A DNA stretch of 45,352 nucleotides from Clostridiales bacterium (GTDB taxonomy: Bacteria > Bacillota > Clostridia > Oscillospirales > Acutalibacteraceae), in the NCBI GenBank assembly GCA_012523185.1, contig JAAYIY010000004.1, positions 1 through 45,352 on the forward strand. The letters run 5' to 3'. Of this stretch, positions 14,527 to 23,824 are shown piece by piece (positions within the stretch are counted from its first letter, which is position 1; each line of letters starts with the position of its first letter). Both the position numbers and the translations under genes were made by a program. The notes under the pieces were generated by a model. The model did not search any database, had not been told where the DNA came from, and saw only the letters and a program-made list of their open reading frames with translations.

Positions 14527-15396
14527 ATGAAAAAAAACGCATCCACCATCATTTTAATTTTGATATTTTTCATCGGGCTGTCCGTGTTGCTGTACCCGAC
14601 AATCAGCAACTATATAAACGAGCTGAGCGCCACCCGCGCCATAACACACTATGACGAGACAGTAAGGCTTATAGACGAGAAAAAGCAGGCGGAAATTTTA
14701 AGCTTGGCTCACGCTTACAACAAGGAGCTTGCCCAAAGGGGAGGAAACTTGTTTGAGCAGGGCGGCGCGATGCACAACGCATATCAAAAAGAGCTGAACA
14801 TCTCGGGCGACGGAATGATGGGATACATCGAAATAAAAAAGCTGGATGTCAGACTTCCCATTTTACACGGCACTTCCGACAAGGTGCTGCAGCACAACGC
14901 CGGGTATTTGGAGGGTTCTTCCTTGCCTGTCGGAGGCGACGGCACACATTCTGTCATCACCGCCCACAGGGGGCTGCCCTCGGCAAAGCTTTTTACAAAT
15001 CTTGACCGCCTGGAAATAGGCGACACCTTTCAGATTATTGTGCTGAAAGAAATATTGACATATGAGGTAGAGGACATTTCAATCGTTTTGCCCATTAACG
15101 TTTCAGAGTTAGAAATTGTTCCGGGAAAGGACTATGTGACGCTGCTGACCTGCACGCCATACGCTGTCAACACACATCGCCTGCTTGTTCGCGGCAAGCG
15201 CATAGAAACAAAGGGCGACATCAATGTTACCGCCGACGCAATTCAAATAGATCCTCTGATGATAGCTCCAATTATTGCGGCGCCCATACTTTTTGCGTTG
15301 CTTTTATTGCTCATAACAAAGACGCGCGGCAGGAACAAAGACCCTAATCATAAGAAACGAAACAAAAAAGGGGAGGGGTTTGATGAAGGCTTATAA
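14527..15396 (+). CDS. Class C sortase (pilin polymerase)
   Basis: Membrane-bound transpeptidase that joins pilin subunits by cleaving LPXTG-type signals. It has 289 residues, an N-terminal membrane helix (8-26) and a second one near the C-terminus (about 243-263) followed by a basic tail, the two-anchor layout of class C. Catalytic residues visible are H147 in ITAHRGLP, C209 in TLLTCTPY and R218 in HRLLVRG. I do not see the usual DPW or DPF lid motif. GGGAGAG precedes the ATG. It lies between the adhesin and the pilin and overlaps the pilin start by 14 bases, so it is probably dedicated to them. Confidence 0.93.
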   Translation: MKKNASTIILILIFFIGLSVLLYPTISNYINELSATRAITHYDETVRLIDEKKQAEILSLAHAYNKELAQRGGNLFEQGGAMHNAYQKELNISGDGMMGYIEIKKLDVRLPILHGTSDKVLQHNAGYLEGSSLPVGGDGTHSVITAHRGLPSAKLFTNLDRLEIGDTFQIIVLKEILTYEVEDISIVLPINVSELEIVPGKDYVTLLTCTPYAVNTHRLLVRGKRIETKGDINVTADAIQIDPLMIAPIIAAPILFALLLLLITKTRGRNKDPNHKKRNKKGEGFDEGL

Positions 15397-16555
15397 AAAG
15401 CACAGAAACTTTGCGATAAGCGCCGGCGTTTTCGTCTTGGTGTTCAGCTTTTTATTTGTGGCTAACGCGGCCGTCAAAATTGACGTCAACACCCCGTCCT
15501 CAATCAAGATTGAATATATCCATGACACGCTGCCCATTGTCAACGCCAAGTTTAAGATTTACCGTGTCGCGGATGTTTCCGAAAGCTTGGAATATTCGCT
15601 TGTCGGCGATTTTAAGGACTACCATGTTAATATAAACGGACTGGACGCCGCGGGATATGCGGCAGCGGCAAACACACTTGCGGCATATGTCAAAGTCGAC
15701 AACATCAGCCCGCTTCGTTCGGCAGTCACAAACATTGGCGGAGCGCTCGAATTTAACGGCCTTAGCACAGGGCTATACCTGATAATCGGTGAAAAGCTTG
15801 TTGCGGGCGACAGTCAATATTCCCCGATTCCTGTTTTAGTGTCCTTGCCAAGCTTAGATTCAAACAATAATTGGGCATATAATATCATCATAAACCCAAA
15901 GGTTGATGTCGAGCCAAAGCCGGACGGCGGACTGACATATCAATCCTTGCGTGTTATAAAGGTTTGGGACGACGACGCGAACCGCCACAAAAAACGCCCC
16001 AAGTCAGTTAAAATTCAGCTCGTCGGCGACGGCGAGGTTTTTGACAGCGTTATTTTAAACGCCGACAATTCATGGACGCACACATGGCAAGACCTTGATT
16101 CCCGGATAGATTGGCTTGTTATCGAGCAAAACGTTCCTCAGGGCTACACAGTAATTTACACGTCGGACAAAACCATTTTCAAAGTGCAAAACACTTATGA
16201 GCATGACTCGTCGCAGACGACAACCAAGCCCACGGAGCAATATCCGCACGGTCCGACAGGCACGACAAAGCCCGCGGGTACGACAAGCCCGACAGGCACG
16301 ACAAAGCCGACGGGTCCGGCAGACGCTTCTAAGCACCCCTCAACAGGCGACGACAAAAATAACGGGCGGGAGACAGGTCCCGGAACAGACGGCTCAAGAC
16401 CGGACGGCTCGGACGGCACGGACGACAAAGACGGCTCAAAGCTGCCGCAAACAGGTCAGCCGTGGTGGCCCGTTCCGGTGTTCGCGACTTTTGGTTTGTT
16501 GTTTTTTGGTGTTGGCTGGTATTTAGGCTTTGGGAAGAAAAAGAATGAAGAATAA
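15383..16555 (+). CDS. LPQTG-anchored pilin with Cna_B domain
   Basis: Cell-wall pilin subunit of 390 residues. A signal peptide covers about residues 1-30 (FAISAGVFVLVFSFLFVANA). A first pilin domain contains WAYNIIINPKVD, resembling the pilin motif whose lysine is the polymerisation site. A Cna_B domain follows (LRVIKVWDDDANRHKKRP) with an E-box VIEQNVPQGY, suggesting an internal isopeptide bond. Next come a Thr/Pro/Gly-rich wall-spanning stretch with a repeated TGTTKP unit, the sorting signal LPQTG, a hydrophobic helix and a lysine-rich tail. I use the ATG at 15383 behind GGGGAGGGG, not the TTG one codon earlier. It overlaps both neighbouring sortase genes, showing one operon. Confidence 0.93.
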   Translation: MKAYKKHRNFAISAGVFVLVFSFLFVANAAVKIDVNTPSSIKIEYIHDTLPIVNAKFKIYRVADVSESLEYSLVGDFKDYHVNINGLDAAGYAAAANTLAAYVKVDNISPLRSAVTNIGGALEFNGLSTGLYLIIGEKLVAGDSQYSPIPVLVSLPSLDSNNNWAYNIIINPKVDVEPKPDGGLTYQSLRVIKVWDDDANRHKKRPKSVKIQLVGDGEVFDSVILNADNSWTHTWQDLDSRIDWLVIEQNVPQGYTVIYTSDKTIFKVQNTYEHDSSQTTTKPTEQYPHGPTGTTKPAGTTSPTGTTKPTGPADASKHPSTGDDKNNGRETGPGTDGSRPDGSDGTDDKDGSKLPQTGQPWWPVPVFATFGLLFFGVGWYLGFGKKKNEE

Positions 16556-17147
16556 AAAACTATCAATATCTTTTATGGCAGTGGGCGCGGGGCTTTTGCT
16601 TTGCGCCTTAGGATTTTTAGTCTACAATATAACAGACGAAAAGCGGGCGGCGGAAAAATCAAACGCCATGCTCGGCGCTCTTTACGACATGATACCGGAC
16701 GAGCGAAGCTCCGGCGCCGATTATGACGAGATTTTAAAAGGCAGCGAAATGAAAAGTGTCGAAATTGAAGGCGAGCATTATATCGGAGTGCTTGAAATGC
16801 CCACTTTGGAACTGTCGTTTCCGATAGTCAGGGATTGGAGCTACGCAAAGCTGAAAAACGCGCCCAATCGCTACAAAGGCTCAATTTTTGACAACAACCT
16901 AATCTTGATAGCGCACAATTATCGCCGTCAGTTTGGCAGAATAAATCTGCTTGCCAAGGGGGATTCAGTTGTGTTTATTGATGTCGACGGCGTCGTTTAT
17001 GAATATGTTGTCGCGGGTACGGAAATCCTGCGCGGCACAGCGGTTGAGGAAATGGAAGCGGGCGAGTGGGACTTGACAATGTTTACTTGCACCATGAGCG
17101 GTCAAAGCCGCATAACTGTCCGCTGCAATCGCAACAAAAGCGCCTGA
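16545..17147 (+). CDS. Second sortase of the pilus cluster (class uncertain)
   Basis: Sortase of 200 residues from the ATG at 16545. The frame also opens at a TTG 15 bases earlier without a good ribosome site. One N-terminal membrane helix (about 7-28) anchors it outside. Catalytic residues are H124 in LIAHNYRRQFG, C182 in MFTCTMSG and R189 or R193 in RITVRCNR. The single anchor and short length differ from the class C enzyme upstream, so it may attach finished pili to the wall rather than polymerise them; the class (B or D like) is not certain. It overlaps the pilin gene by 11 bases and is the last gene of the cluster. Confidence 0.87.
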   Translation: MKNKKLSISFMAVGAGLLLCALGFLVYNITDEKRAAEKSNAMLGALYDMIPDERSSGADYDEILKGSEMKSVEIEGEHYIGVLEMPTLELSFPIVRDWSYAKLKNAPNRYKGSIFDNNLILIAHNYRRQFGRINLLAKGDSVVFIDVDGVVYEYVVAGTEILRGTAVEEMEAGEWDLTMFTCTMSGQSRITVRCNRNKSA

Positions 17148-17274
17148 GGACATAGACCGCAAAGACTATTTTCGGCACACTTTAAAACAAGCCCTGACAT
17201 AAATCAAGCTGTCCACGGCTGACGCGCGTCAAAGAACAGCAAAATTAAGGCGCCGCGGTTCAGGAAAAGACAAG

Positions 17275-17300
17275 CCCCCAAAACATAATGTTTTTGGGGG
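17275..17300. terminator. Possible terminator after the pilus cluster
   Basis: CCCCCAAAACA and GTTTTTGGGGG form a tight hairpin with a short loop. No T run follows on the plus strand, so function as a plus-strand terminator is uncertain. The rest of the 250-base gap (17148-17401) holds only the promoter of the restriction gene. Confidence 0.5.
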
Positions 17301-17333
17301 TCGCGTGATATTTGCTTACAGCGATTTTTTGTC

Positions 17334-17374
17334 TTGAGATTTCGCTGAAATTGTGTTAACATAGTAAATGTTAA
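17334..17374 (+). promoter_or_regulatory. Promoter and inverted-repeat operator of the restriction-modification operon
   Basis: TTGAGA (17334-17339) and TAACAT (17357-17362) are 17 bases apart. A perfect inverted repeat TTAACAT-AGTAA-ATGTTAA (17356-17374) covers the -10 box and the likely start site, a good place for a repressor. No controller gene is visible here, so the methyltransferase itself is one candidate binder. Confidence 0.55.
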
Positions 17375-17401
17375 TTCATGTCTTAAAGGAGAAATCATCC
17401 G

Positions 17402-18247
17402 ATGAACAGCAACATATTAACTGCAATTGAAAATATAGTCACAAATCCGGTATCAGAATTACGATCATTTTATGAAAGCCATAATCGCGCTAATAATATG
17501 GGTGAAGCTTTAGAGCAATACATAAAGGACATGTTTGCGGGCACTTTTTCTGCAACAAACGAACAAGCACGTCTTGAACGCTTTGAACAAGCTTTTTCCT
17601 ATCAAGGCAACCAAAACAATCCACCAGATATAATTATACGTCAAGGTGACGCAATAGAGGTTAAAAAGATTGAAAGTACAATTTCGCCACTTGCTTTAAA
17701 TAGTTCATATCCTAAAGCTAAACTATATGCAAACAGCTCAATGATTACTGCCGCGTGCCGTGCCTGCGAAAAATGGCAAGAAAAAGATATATTATATGCT
17801 GTCGGCTCAGTAAAAAGCAAACAATTAAAACGCTTGTTTTTTGTCTATGGTGTTGATTATGCCGCCAGTGCAAACATATACGAACGTATAAAAACTGTTA
17901 TTAGCTCAGGTATTAACAATATCCCGGATGTCGAGTTTGCAGAAACAAACGAATTAGGGCGTGTAAACCGTGTTGATCCGCTTGGCATTACATATTTGCG
18001 CGTTCGCGGAATGTGGGGTATCGAAAATCCTGCAAAAGCATTTTCGTATGTCTACACTCCCGCAAACACTAAGTTTGAATTTGTTGCAATAATAAACACA
18101 AAAAAATACAATTCTTTTCCCGATACAGATAAAAAGAATTTGGAAAGACTGATTAGCCCAACCTTCAAGATAAAAAACGTAAAAATTAAGACACCTGACA
18201 ATCCATCAATTTTAAAGCAGGCAAAACTTATTACACTCAGTCGGTAG
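17402..18247 (+). CDS. Type II restriction endonuclease, NgoPII-like (probable GGCC specificity)
   Basis: DNA endonuclease of 281 residues. I recognise strong likeness to R.NgoPII, a GGCC-cutting enzyme, in [65 protein letters not shown] and MWGIENP. The PD-(D/E)XK catalytic set is D76, E86 and K88. The cut sequence is inferred from the relative only. AAAGGAGAA precedes the ATG. The cytosine methyltransferase follows after 14 bases in the same operon. Base use is clearly more AT-rich than in the flanking genes, which suggests recent transfer. Confidence 0.9.
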   Translation: MNSNILTAIENIVTNPVSELRSFYESHNRANNMGEALEQYIKDMFAGTFSATNEQARLERFEQAFSYQGNQNNPPDIIIRQGDAIEVKKIESTISPLALNSSYPKAKLYANSSMITAACRACEKWQEKDILYAVGSVKSKQLKRLFFVYGVDYAASANIYERIKTVISSGINNIPDVEFAETNELGRVNRVDPLGITYLRVRGMWGIENPAKAFSYVYTPANTKFEFVAIINTKKYNSFPDTDKKNLERLISPTFKIKNVKIKTPDNPSILKQAKLITLSR

Positions 18248-18261
18248 GAGGGAAAGACGTT

Positions 18262-19317
18262 ATGAATATTATCAGTCTCTTTGCGGGCGCAGGTGGTATG
18301 GATTTGGGCTTTAAACAAGCCGGGTTCAAGGTTATTTGGGCTAATGAATATGACAGTGCAATCTGGGAGACATATGAAGCGAACCATGACACGCCGCTAG
18401 ACAGGAGAGATATAAGAAAAATTACGTCTGCGGAAATACCTGATTGTGACGGTATTATCGGTGGACCGCCATGCCAAAGCTGGAGTGAGGCAGGTGCATT
18501 ACGAGGTATAGATGACTCTCGAGGAAAGCTGTTTTATGAATTCATTCGTGTTCTACGCGATAAAAAACCAATGTTTTTTGTTGCTGAAAATGTTTCAGGT
18601 ATGCTCGCTGATATACATCGCAACGCAGTTCAAAACATTATAAAACACTTTGAAGATGCGGGCTATGCTGTTAATTTAAAATTGCTCAATGCAGCTGATT
18701 ATGATGTTCCGCAGGATAGAAAACGAGTATTTTATGTTGGATTTAGAACTGACTTGAGAACAAAATTTAATTACCCTGTTCCAAATAAACAAAAATCAAC
18801 ATTAAAAGATGCTGTTTGGGATCTTAGAAATAACGCATTACCTGCAAAAGCATCCAACAAGACAAATAACGGTGAATGTATTGTGGCAAACCACGAATAT
18901 TTGACAGGTGGATTTTCAACGATTTTTATGTCACGCAATCGCGTTAGAACATGGAACGAACAATCATTTACGATACAAGCAGGAGGGCGTCATGCCCCTA
19001 TTCATCCACAAGCACCTAAAATGATTTTTATCGAGCAAAATAAACGTATTTTTGCGCCCGGTAAAGAACATCTTTATAGACGTTTAAGTGTTCGTGAGTG
19101 TGCAAGGATTCAAACTTTTCCTGATACATTCATTTTTAAATATAGTAACCTTGCGGATGGTTATAAAATGATTGGAAATGCCGTCCCTGTTAGCTTGGCA
19201 AAAGCAGTCGCAGAAGAAGTTAAGCATGCTTTGTCAGTGCAGGAGAGTACATATTATTCAATAAATTCTCAAGTAGCTGCAAGAGCCTCGGCAAATATAA
19301 TACCGGTAAATTCATGA
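18262..19317 (+). CDS. DNA (cytosine-5) methyltransferase, partner of the NgoPII-like endonuclease
   Basis: SAM-dependent C5 cytosine methyltransferase, 351 residues, that should protect the host from the endonuclease upstream. The motifs appear in order: [11 protein letters not shown] (I), GGPPCQSWS with catalytic C71 (IV), AENV with E109 (VI), [12 protein letters not shown] (VIII), the recognition region including [25 protein letters not shown] (IX) and [12 protein letters not shown] (X). GGAGGG precedes the ATG at 18262. Like its partner it is AT-rich. It shows no frameshift, so the pair is probably active. Confidence 0.96.
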   Translation: MNIISLFAGAGGMDLGFKQAGFKVIWANEYDSAIWETYEANHDTPLDRRDIRKITSAEIPDCDGIIGGPPCQSWSEAGALRGIDDSRGKLFYEFIRVLRDKKPMFFVAENVSGMLADIHRNAVQNIIKHFEDAGYAVNLKLLNAADYDVPQDRKRVFYVGFRTDLRTKFNYPVPNKQKSTLKDAVWDLRNNALPAKASNKTNNGECIVANHEYLTGGFSTIFMSRNRVRTWNEQSFTIQAGGRHAPIHPQAPKMIFIEQNKRIFAPGKEHLYRRLSVRECARIQTFPDTFIFKYSNLADGYKMIGNAVPVSLAKAVAEEVKHALSVQESTYYSINSQVAARASANIIPVNS

Positions 19318-19347
19318 TTGACAGACAGGATAAAAACCGATAAAAGC

Positions 19348-19377
19348 CGAAAATCCCTTGTATCCAAAGGATTTTCG
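19348..19377. terminator. Hairpin after the methyltransferase gene
   Basis: CGAAAATCC (19348-19356) and GGATTTTCG (19369-19377) pair perfectly around a 12-base loop. No clear T run follows on the plus strand, so it is a likely but unproven 3' end of the restriction-modification transcript. Confidence 0.55.
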
Positions 19378-19460
19378 CTGTGTCAAAACAAAAATCAAAT
19401 GTGATTCGCTAAAAAAGATGACGGCCGCGGCGCGGGTGATGCGAACGGAGAATGAATCCG

Positions 19461-19489
19461 TTGACAAATTACGGCGATTATGTTACCAT
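19461..19489 (+). promoter_or_regulatory. Promoter of the GH16 gene
   Basis: A perfect TTGACA (19461-19466), a 17-base spacer and TACCAT (19484-19489), about 22 bases upstream of the start codon. Confidence 0.6.
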
Positions 19490-19511
19490 CTTAAAAAGAG
19501 GAGGCGGTGTA

Positions 19512-20408
19512 ATGAAAAAGTCAATCTTTTCATTTAGAGAAAAGAAGATGCTGGAACGGCTGTTTGTGTCATTTCTGATAATATTTGAAATGATCGGCGC
19601 GCTGGTGTTTGGGCTTCCGCAGACTCCGCGCGGGCAGACCATCGATTATTCTGACTGGAATCTCGTCTGGTCGGATGAATTTGACGGCGACAAGCTTGAC
19701 ATGACCTCGTGGCGCTCCGCCGGCGACGGCCCGCGCAGGGGCGGCTACTGGGACATCGGAGAAGCTTTCGTCGAGGACGGCAACCTTATATTGAGGACAG
19801 AATATCTTTCAGACGGACGCTTCGGTCCGGGCTGGTATTCCGGCGCAATCGAGACAAGGGAGCTGAAGCAATTTAAATACGGATATTTTGAATGCAGCTG
19901 CATTTCGCCTTTCGGCGAAGGGCTTTGGGCGGCTTTTTGGATGTTTTCGCACGGTGTCGGCACCATTGACGGCACAGGGCGCGACGGCGCGGAAATCGAC
20001 GTTTTTGAGTCGCCTTATTTCGGATATACAAACCCGCTCAAGAGAAACGCGATTTCCTCGACAATCCACTTTGACGGCTACGGGGACGCTCACCAAAGCG
20101 TCACGATAGGCTCATATAAGGCGCCGAATATTTACACGGAATATAACACTTTCGGTGTCGAGTGGAACGAAAACAAATGCGTGTTTTATGTCAACGGCGT
20201 CGAGACGGACAGGATAACGGGCGACGCCGTTCCGCAGGTCGAGGAGTGGCTCATGCTCTCCGCGGAGGTCAACGGCAACCACTGTATTCCGGGAGCAAAC
20301 AGTGACGGCAAAGTCGTCAAATCACAAAACGGCAACATTAACAACAACAAAAGCGACATGGCGCCCTTTGATTTTGTCGTGGATTATGTAAGGGTATATT
20401 CAAGGTGA
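19512..20408 (+). CDS. Glycoside hydrolase family 16 (beta-glucanase type), secreted
   Basis: Endo-acting beta-glucan or related galactan hydrolase of 298 residues. A signal peptide or anchor lies at about 15-36 (LFVSFLIIFEMIGALVFGLP), then the GH16 jelly-roll fold begins at WNLVWSDEFDGDKLD. The active-site motif GAEIDVFES gives the nucleophile E161, D163 and acid/base E166. SGAIETRELKQFKYGYFECSC and WAAFWMFS are also typical of the family. I start at the ATG at 19512 behind AGAGGAGG; the frame is open from 19452. Substrate among laminarin, lichenan or other glycans cannot be told. It has its own promoter, and a hairpin follows. Confidence 0.92.
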   Translation: MKKSIFSFREKKMLERLFVSFLIIFEMIGALVFGLPQTPRGQTIDYSDWNLVWSDEFDGDKLDMTSWRSAGDGPRRGGYWDIGEAFVEDGNLILRTEYLSDGRFGPGWYSGAIETRELKQFKYGYFECSCISPFGEGLWAAFWMFSHGVGTIDGTGRDGAEIDVFESPYFGYTNPLKRNAISSTIHFDGYGDAHQSVTIGSYKAPNIYTEYNTFGVEWNENKCVFYVNGVETDRITGDAVPQVEEWLMLSAEVNGNHCIPGANSDGKVVKSQNGNINNNKSDMAPFDFVVDYVRVYSR

Positions 20409-20425
20409 TCGGAGCTTAACAAATA

Positions 20426-20463
20426 GCGCGGCGCAGGGCTTTATAAAATGCCCTGCGCCGCGC
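20426..20463. terminator. Bidirectional hairpin between convergent genes
   Basis: A perfect 14-bp stem, GCGCGGCGCAGGGC (20426-20439) against GCCCTGCGCCGCGC (20450-20463), lies between the GH16 stop and the stop of the convergent lipoprotein gene. It has no long T run but is very stable. Confidence 0.7.
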
Positions 20464-20470
20464 GTGAGAT

Positions 20471-21022
20471 TTATTTCACTTCAAAAACAAAGTTGTCCTC
20501 GATGAACTTTTTAAGGGATTTTATGTTGGCTGTCCTTTCGCCTGAAAAATATAAATAAGCGATGCCGCCCATTTCGTCGCTGTATCCCACCATCCCGAAC
20601 GACGTCGGAAAGCTGTAATTTTTGTCCGACTCGCGGTTGTCGGCGACAGTGATTGTATATCCCTCAACGAGAGCGGACGTCTCGGCAATCAGCGGCTTTG
20701 AGTCGGATTCACTGTATACGGCTTCTGTCAAAAGGTTGTGTTCTTTGAGGAGCGCGGCTTTCCTTTTTTTGTAATCGTCATCAGGATAAAGGACAAAAAG
20801 GATGATTGAGTCCGATTTTTTTAAAAGCATACGTTGGCTTTTGCGGTTTACCGCACTGTCTAAACAGTCCCCAAGCGAATCCCACGCAGGCATGAAGCCG
20901 CCGGAATTGCTGACTTCCGCGACATAGTCGTCATATTTGCCGATATCGCATCCGATTTCGGCACAGCCGCCAACTAAAAGAACGGCTGCTGATAAAACAG
21001 CAAGGCATAAGATCCTTTTCAT
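20471..21022 (-). CDS. Putative lipoprotein of unknown function
   Basis: A 183-residue exported lipoprotein. The signal peptide MKRILCLAVLSAAVLLVGGC ends in a lipobox with the modified Cys at 20. The mature part has no motif I recognise; it alternates charged and aromatic residues, with a central FVLYPDDDYKKRK stretch that looks like a small alpha/beta domain. GGGGGTG precedes the ATG, and a strong promoter lies at 21052-21080. It is on the opposite strand from the carbohydrate genes around it, so I would not assign it to their pathway. Confidence 0.8.
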   Translation of the reverse strand: MKRILCLAVLSAAVLLVGGCAEIGCDIGKYDDYVAEVSNSGGFMPAWDSLGDCLDSAVNRKSQRMLLKKSDSIILFVLYPDDDYKKRKAALLKEHNLLTEAVYSESDSKPLIAETSALVEGYTITVADNRESDKNYSFPTSFGMVGYSDEMGGIAYLYFSGERTANIKSLKKFIEDNFVFEVK

Positions 21023-21051
21023 ACAACACCCCCAATATACTTTATAATCAT

Positions 21052-21080
21052 ATTATACCTTCTTGCCCTTTATTTGTAAA
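21052..21080 (-). promoter_or_regulatory. Promoter of the lipoprotein gene
   Basis: On the minus strand TTTACA (21075-21080) and a perfect TATAAT (21052-21057) are separated by 17 bases. Confidence 0.75.
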
Positions 21081-21135
21081 GGGGGTTTACCACAAAATTC
21101 CTTCGGCACTTTCTTATAAAAGTTTCTTTAGCGTG

Positions 21136-21164
21136 TTGCAATACCTTGTTATATATGATAAAAT
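21136..21164 (+). promoter_or_regulatory. Promoter of the YdjC and transporter operon
   Basis: TTGCAA (21136-21141), a 17-base spacer and TAAAAT (21159-21164), about 33 bases before the start codon. Confidence 0.6.
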
Positions 21165-21196
21165 AATGCTTGTATATTTTTGAAAGGATGTATATT

Positions 21197-22093
21197 ATGG
21201 ACAAATATTTAATAATCAACGCAGATGATTTCGGCATGTGCCACGCGCAAAACACAGCAATCATGGAGCTTCTCTTAAAGGGATCGATTACATCGTCAAC
21301 AATTATGGCGCCCTGCGCATGGGCTTTTGAGGCGGCGAAGTTTGCCGCCGCCAATCCGAATCTTGCCATAGGCGTGCATTGGACGCTCACATGCGAGTGG
21401 AACACATACAGGTGGGCTCCCGTCAGCACAAAAGGCGTGAAATCTCTCATTGACGAGGAGGGATTCATGTGGCACGAAAGCGACCAAGTCGAGGAAAACG
21501 CCGATATCGACGAAGTTGAGGAGGAGATCATCGCCCAGACAGAAAAGCTCAAAAGGCTCGGGCTTAACCCCTCCCACGCCGACAATCACATGGGCTCCAT
21601 ATACGGTATCGAGACGGGCAGGCTTGAGCTTCTTAATGTCGCCATAGATGTGGCGGGCGAATACGGGCTGCCGTTCCGATTTCCGTCAAAGATTCTTTCT
21701 TCTCAAATCGACAATGAGATGCTTGATATCAAAATCGACAAGGAGCTTGTCCTTTCCATGGCGGGAAAATTCGCGCAATACGCAAACAGCAAGGGTGTCG
21801 CCATGCCCGATTACCTCATACCGAACGATTGGGACGGCCCGCAGAAGGACAGCTACGAAAACTTCAAGGAATATATGTACGAGCTTTACAAGTCTTTCCC
21901 GGAGGGGATAACAGAGACATACGTACATCCGGCTGTCGAAAGCGACGAAATTAAGGCCATCACGGGCAACTGGAGAAGGCGTGTGTGGGAATATGACCTG
22001 ATGCGCGACCCTGCCACAAAGCAGCATATCGAAGCGTGCGGCATTAAGCTGATAAGCTACCGCGACCTTAAAAATATGCGCTTTGGAAGCTGA
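21197..22093 (+). CDS. YdjC/ChbG family carbohydrate deacetylase
   Basis: Metal-dependent deacetylase fold acting on N-acetylated sugars; ChbG removes an acetyl group from chitobiose-type sugars. It has 298 residues. The metal and catalytic signatures are INADDFGMC near the N-terminus, GVHWTLT near residue 64 and SHADNHMGS near 123. The ATG at 21197 follows AAGGATG; an upstream ATG in frame at 21170 has no such site. The transporter gene starts 36 bases later, so the two form an operon that plausibly imports and trims an acetylated oligosaccharide; the exact sugar is unknown. Confidence 0.88.
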   Translation: MDKYLIINADDFGMCHAQNTAIMELLLKGSITSSTIMAPCAWAFEAAKFAAANPNLAIGVHWTLTCEWNTYRWAPVSTKGVKSLIDEEGFMWHESDQVEENADIDEVEEEIIAQTEKLKRLGLNPSHADNHMGSIYGIETGRLELLNVAIDVAGEYGLPFRFPSKILSSQIDNEMLDIKIDKELVLSMAGKFAQYANSKGVAMPDYLIPNDWDGPQKDSYENFKEYMYELYKSFPEGITETYVHPAVESDEIKAITGNWRRRVWEYDLMRDPATKQHIEACGIKLISYRDLKNMRFGS

Positions 22094-22128
22094 TTTGCAA
22101 AAACCTTGAAATATACGGAGGTGGCTAA

Positions 22129-23724
22129 GTGGCAGACAAGCAGGACGCGCGCACTGAAGACACGAGGACGGCTGTTCCCGAAAATGAAGGGTATGTATAC
22201 CAAAACAGACGCTATGTAGGCACGAAGGAAACGGTGGGCTATGTCGTCTTTGACATGACGCAAAGCTTTAACATCAATCTATATTCCGCCAGGTTCGTCA
22301 CAAACATTGTTCAAATAAGCCTTAAGCTTCAAAGCTATGTCACTGTTATAAACGGCATCTGGGACGTCGTAAACGATGTCTTCACAGGCGCCATAGTCGA
22401 CAAGACACGCACACGCTGGGGCAAGTTCAAGCCCTATCTTATGGCGCTCGCAATCCCCGGCACAATACTGACGTGCCTTTATTGGCTTCTTCCGCTTCTT
22501 TTCCCCGGCACTCAGGATAACGACATGACAAAATTCGGGTTCTACCTTGCCTTGGCGCTGATAAGAGAGGGAGTCGGGACTTTTCAGGGGATTGCCCAAA
22601 CAGGGATGATGGCGACAATCACGCCGCACCCTGTGGACAGGACAAGGCTCATAACAATAGCAAACTTTATGTCAGGTATGCTGGGCGAAAAGCTGCCCGA
22701 ACAAATCATGACACTTTTGCTCGACCTTGTCGGAAACGGCTTTTTCGGAACGCCTGAAAAAACATATAAAAAGCTGTTTGTTTTCATGGGCAACTTCACG
22801 ACGATTGTCGGCGGCATAGCCGCGTTCTGGTTTTTCATGATATCGCGCGAGCGCGTAATGCAGTCGGTTGAGCGGCCGAGCATCATGCAGGGCGTTAAAT
22901 CTATCATAAACAACAAGCCCGTGCTTCTGCTGACGCTTTCCGAAACGCTTAACGGATTTTCCATAAGCGGGAGCAAGTCCGACTATCTTATCGACGTGCT
23001 TAATTTCGCGTCCTTGTCGTTTTTTGCCGGAATACCCGGGGCGATAGTCCACCCGGTGGCATACACGCTTGTCCCGTGGTTCAGGCGGCATTTCTCCAGC
23101 AGGGCGCTCTACATCGTCGCAAACTACATAGGCAACATTTTGATGGTTCCCGTCTTTCTCATCGGATGCATCGGCGGCAAAAAGAACGGTCTTTACAAAA
23201 GAGTTGTGCCGATGGGCATAACCTTGATGGTCTGGGAAACAGTCTTTATGTTTTTCTACGGCGTAAGAAAGGTGATACCCTCCGAGCTTTACAATGAGTC
23301 AATGGACTACTGTGAATGGAAAAACGGCTACCGCTCCGAGGCGATGACGACAATCGCCAAAGGGCTTGCGAAAAAGCTGACCGCCATATTCTCCAACTTT
23401 ATCACGCTTAGGGTTAAAGAATGGATAGGCTATGATGTCACAGCATACACAAGAGGCTCCGCTCAATCCGACGACGCGAAGTTCGGGCTTTTTGCCATGT
23501 TTACGATTCTTCCGTTTGTGACAAGCTCTTTCGGCATAATTCCGATGCTGTTTTATGACCTCGGAGGCAAAAAGAGAGAGCGTATGTATGAGGAGCTTTT
23601 GGCACGCCGCGCCGCGCTTTCGAGAGAAGCGACAAGCGGGGACGCCGATTCCCTTTGCAAGGTGGCAAAGGCGCAGATGGAGATAGGCAACGCCAAACAA
23701 ACTCTTGACGACTTAGATTATTAA
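22129..23724 (+). CDS. MFS transporter, glycoside-pentoside-hexuronide (GPH) type
   Basis: Inner-membrane sugar:cation symporter-like protein of 531 residues with about twelve hydrophobic segments. The loop VNDVFTGAIVDKTRTRWGKFKPYL after the second helix is the signature region of the GPH branch (its core is DKTRTRWGKFKPY). It has longer soluble N- and C-terminal tails than usual, the C-terminal one charged and helical. GTG start behind GGAGGTGG. It is second in the operon after the deacetylase. Substrate is not readable from sequence; an amino sugar or oligosaccharide would fit the neighbour. Confidence 0.87.
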   Translation: MADKQDARTEDTRTAVPENEGYVYQNRRYVGTKETVGYVVFDMTQSFNINLYSARFVTNIVQISLKLQSYVTVINGIWDVVNDVFTGAIVDKTRTRWGKFKPYLMALAIPGTILTCLYWLLPLLFPGTQDNDMTKFGFYLALALIREGVGTFQGIAQTGMMATITPHPVDRTRLITIANFMSGMLGEKLPEQIMTLLLDLVGNGFFGTPEKTYKKLFVFMGNFTTIVGGIAAFWFFMISRERVMQSVERPSIMQGVKSIINNKPVLLLTLSETLNGFSISGSKSDYLIDVLNFASLSFFAGIPGAIVHPVAYTLVPWFRRHFSSRALYIVANYIGNILMVPVFLIGCIGGKKNGLYKRVVPMGITLMVWETVFMFFYGVRKVIPSELYNESMDYCEWKNGYRSEAMTTIAKGLAKKLTAIFSNFITLRVKEWIGYDVTAYTRGSAQSDDAKFGLFAMFTILPFVTSSFGIIPMLFYDLGGKKRERMYEELLARRAALSREATSGDADSLCKVAKAQMEIGNAKQTLDDLDY

Positions 23725-23824
23725 CAAACCGCGCGGTGAACAGCTCTTGTTTTGTTAACAAAATTCATCACGATTTTTAAAGTTTTATTCATTCGGGCGT
23801 CATATTTGTATATTATATTATAAT

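Noticed and set aside
14376-14654. 92-codon open frame before the class C sortase
   Set aside because: It overlaps the sortase start in another frame and has no domain or good ribosome site.
10423-20460. Genomic island integrated at tRNA-Lys
   Set aside because: The accessory genes lie at the 5' side of the tRNA, no integrase is present, and I found no duplicated tRNA 3' end.
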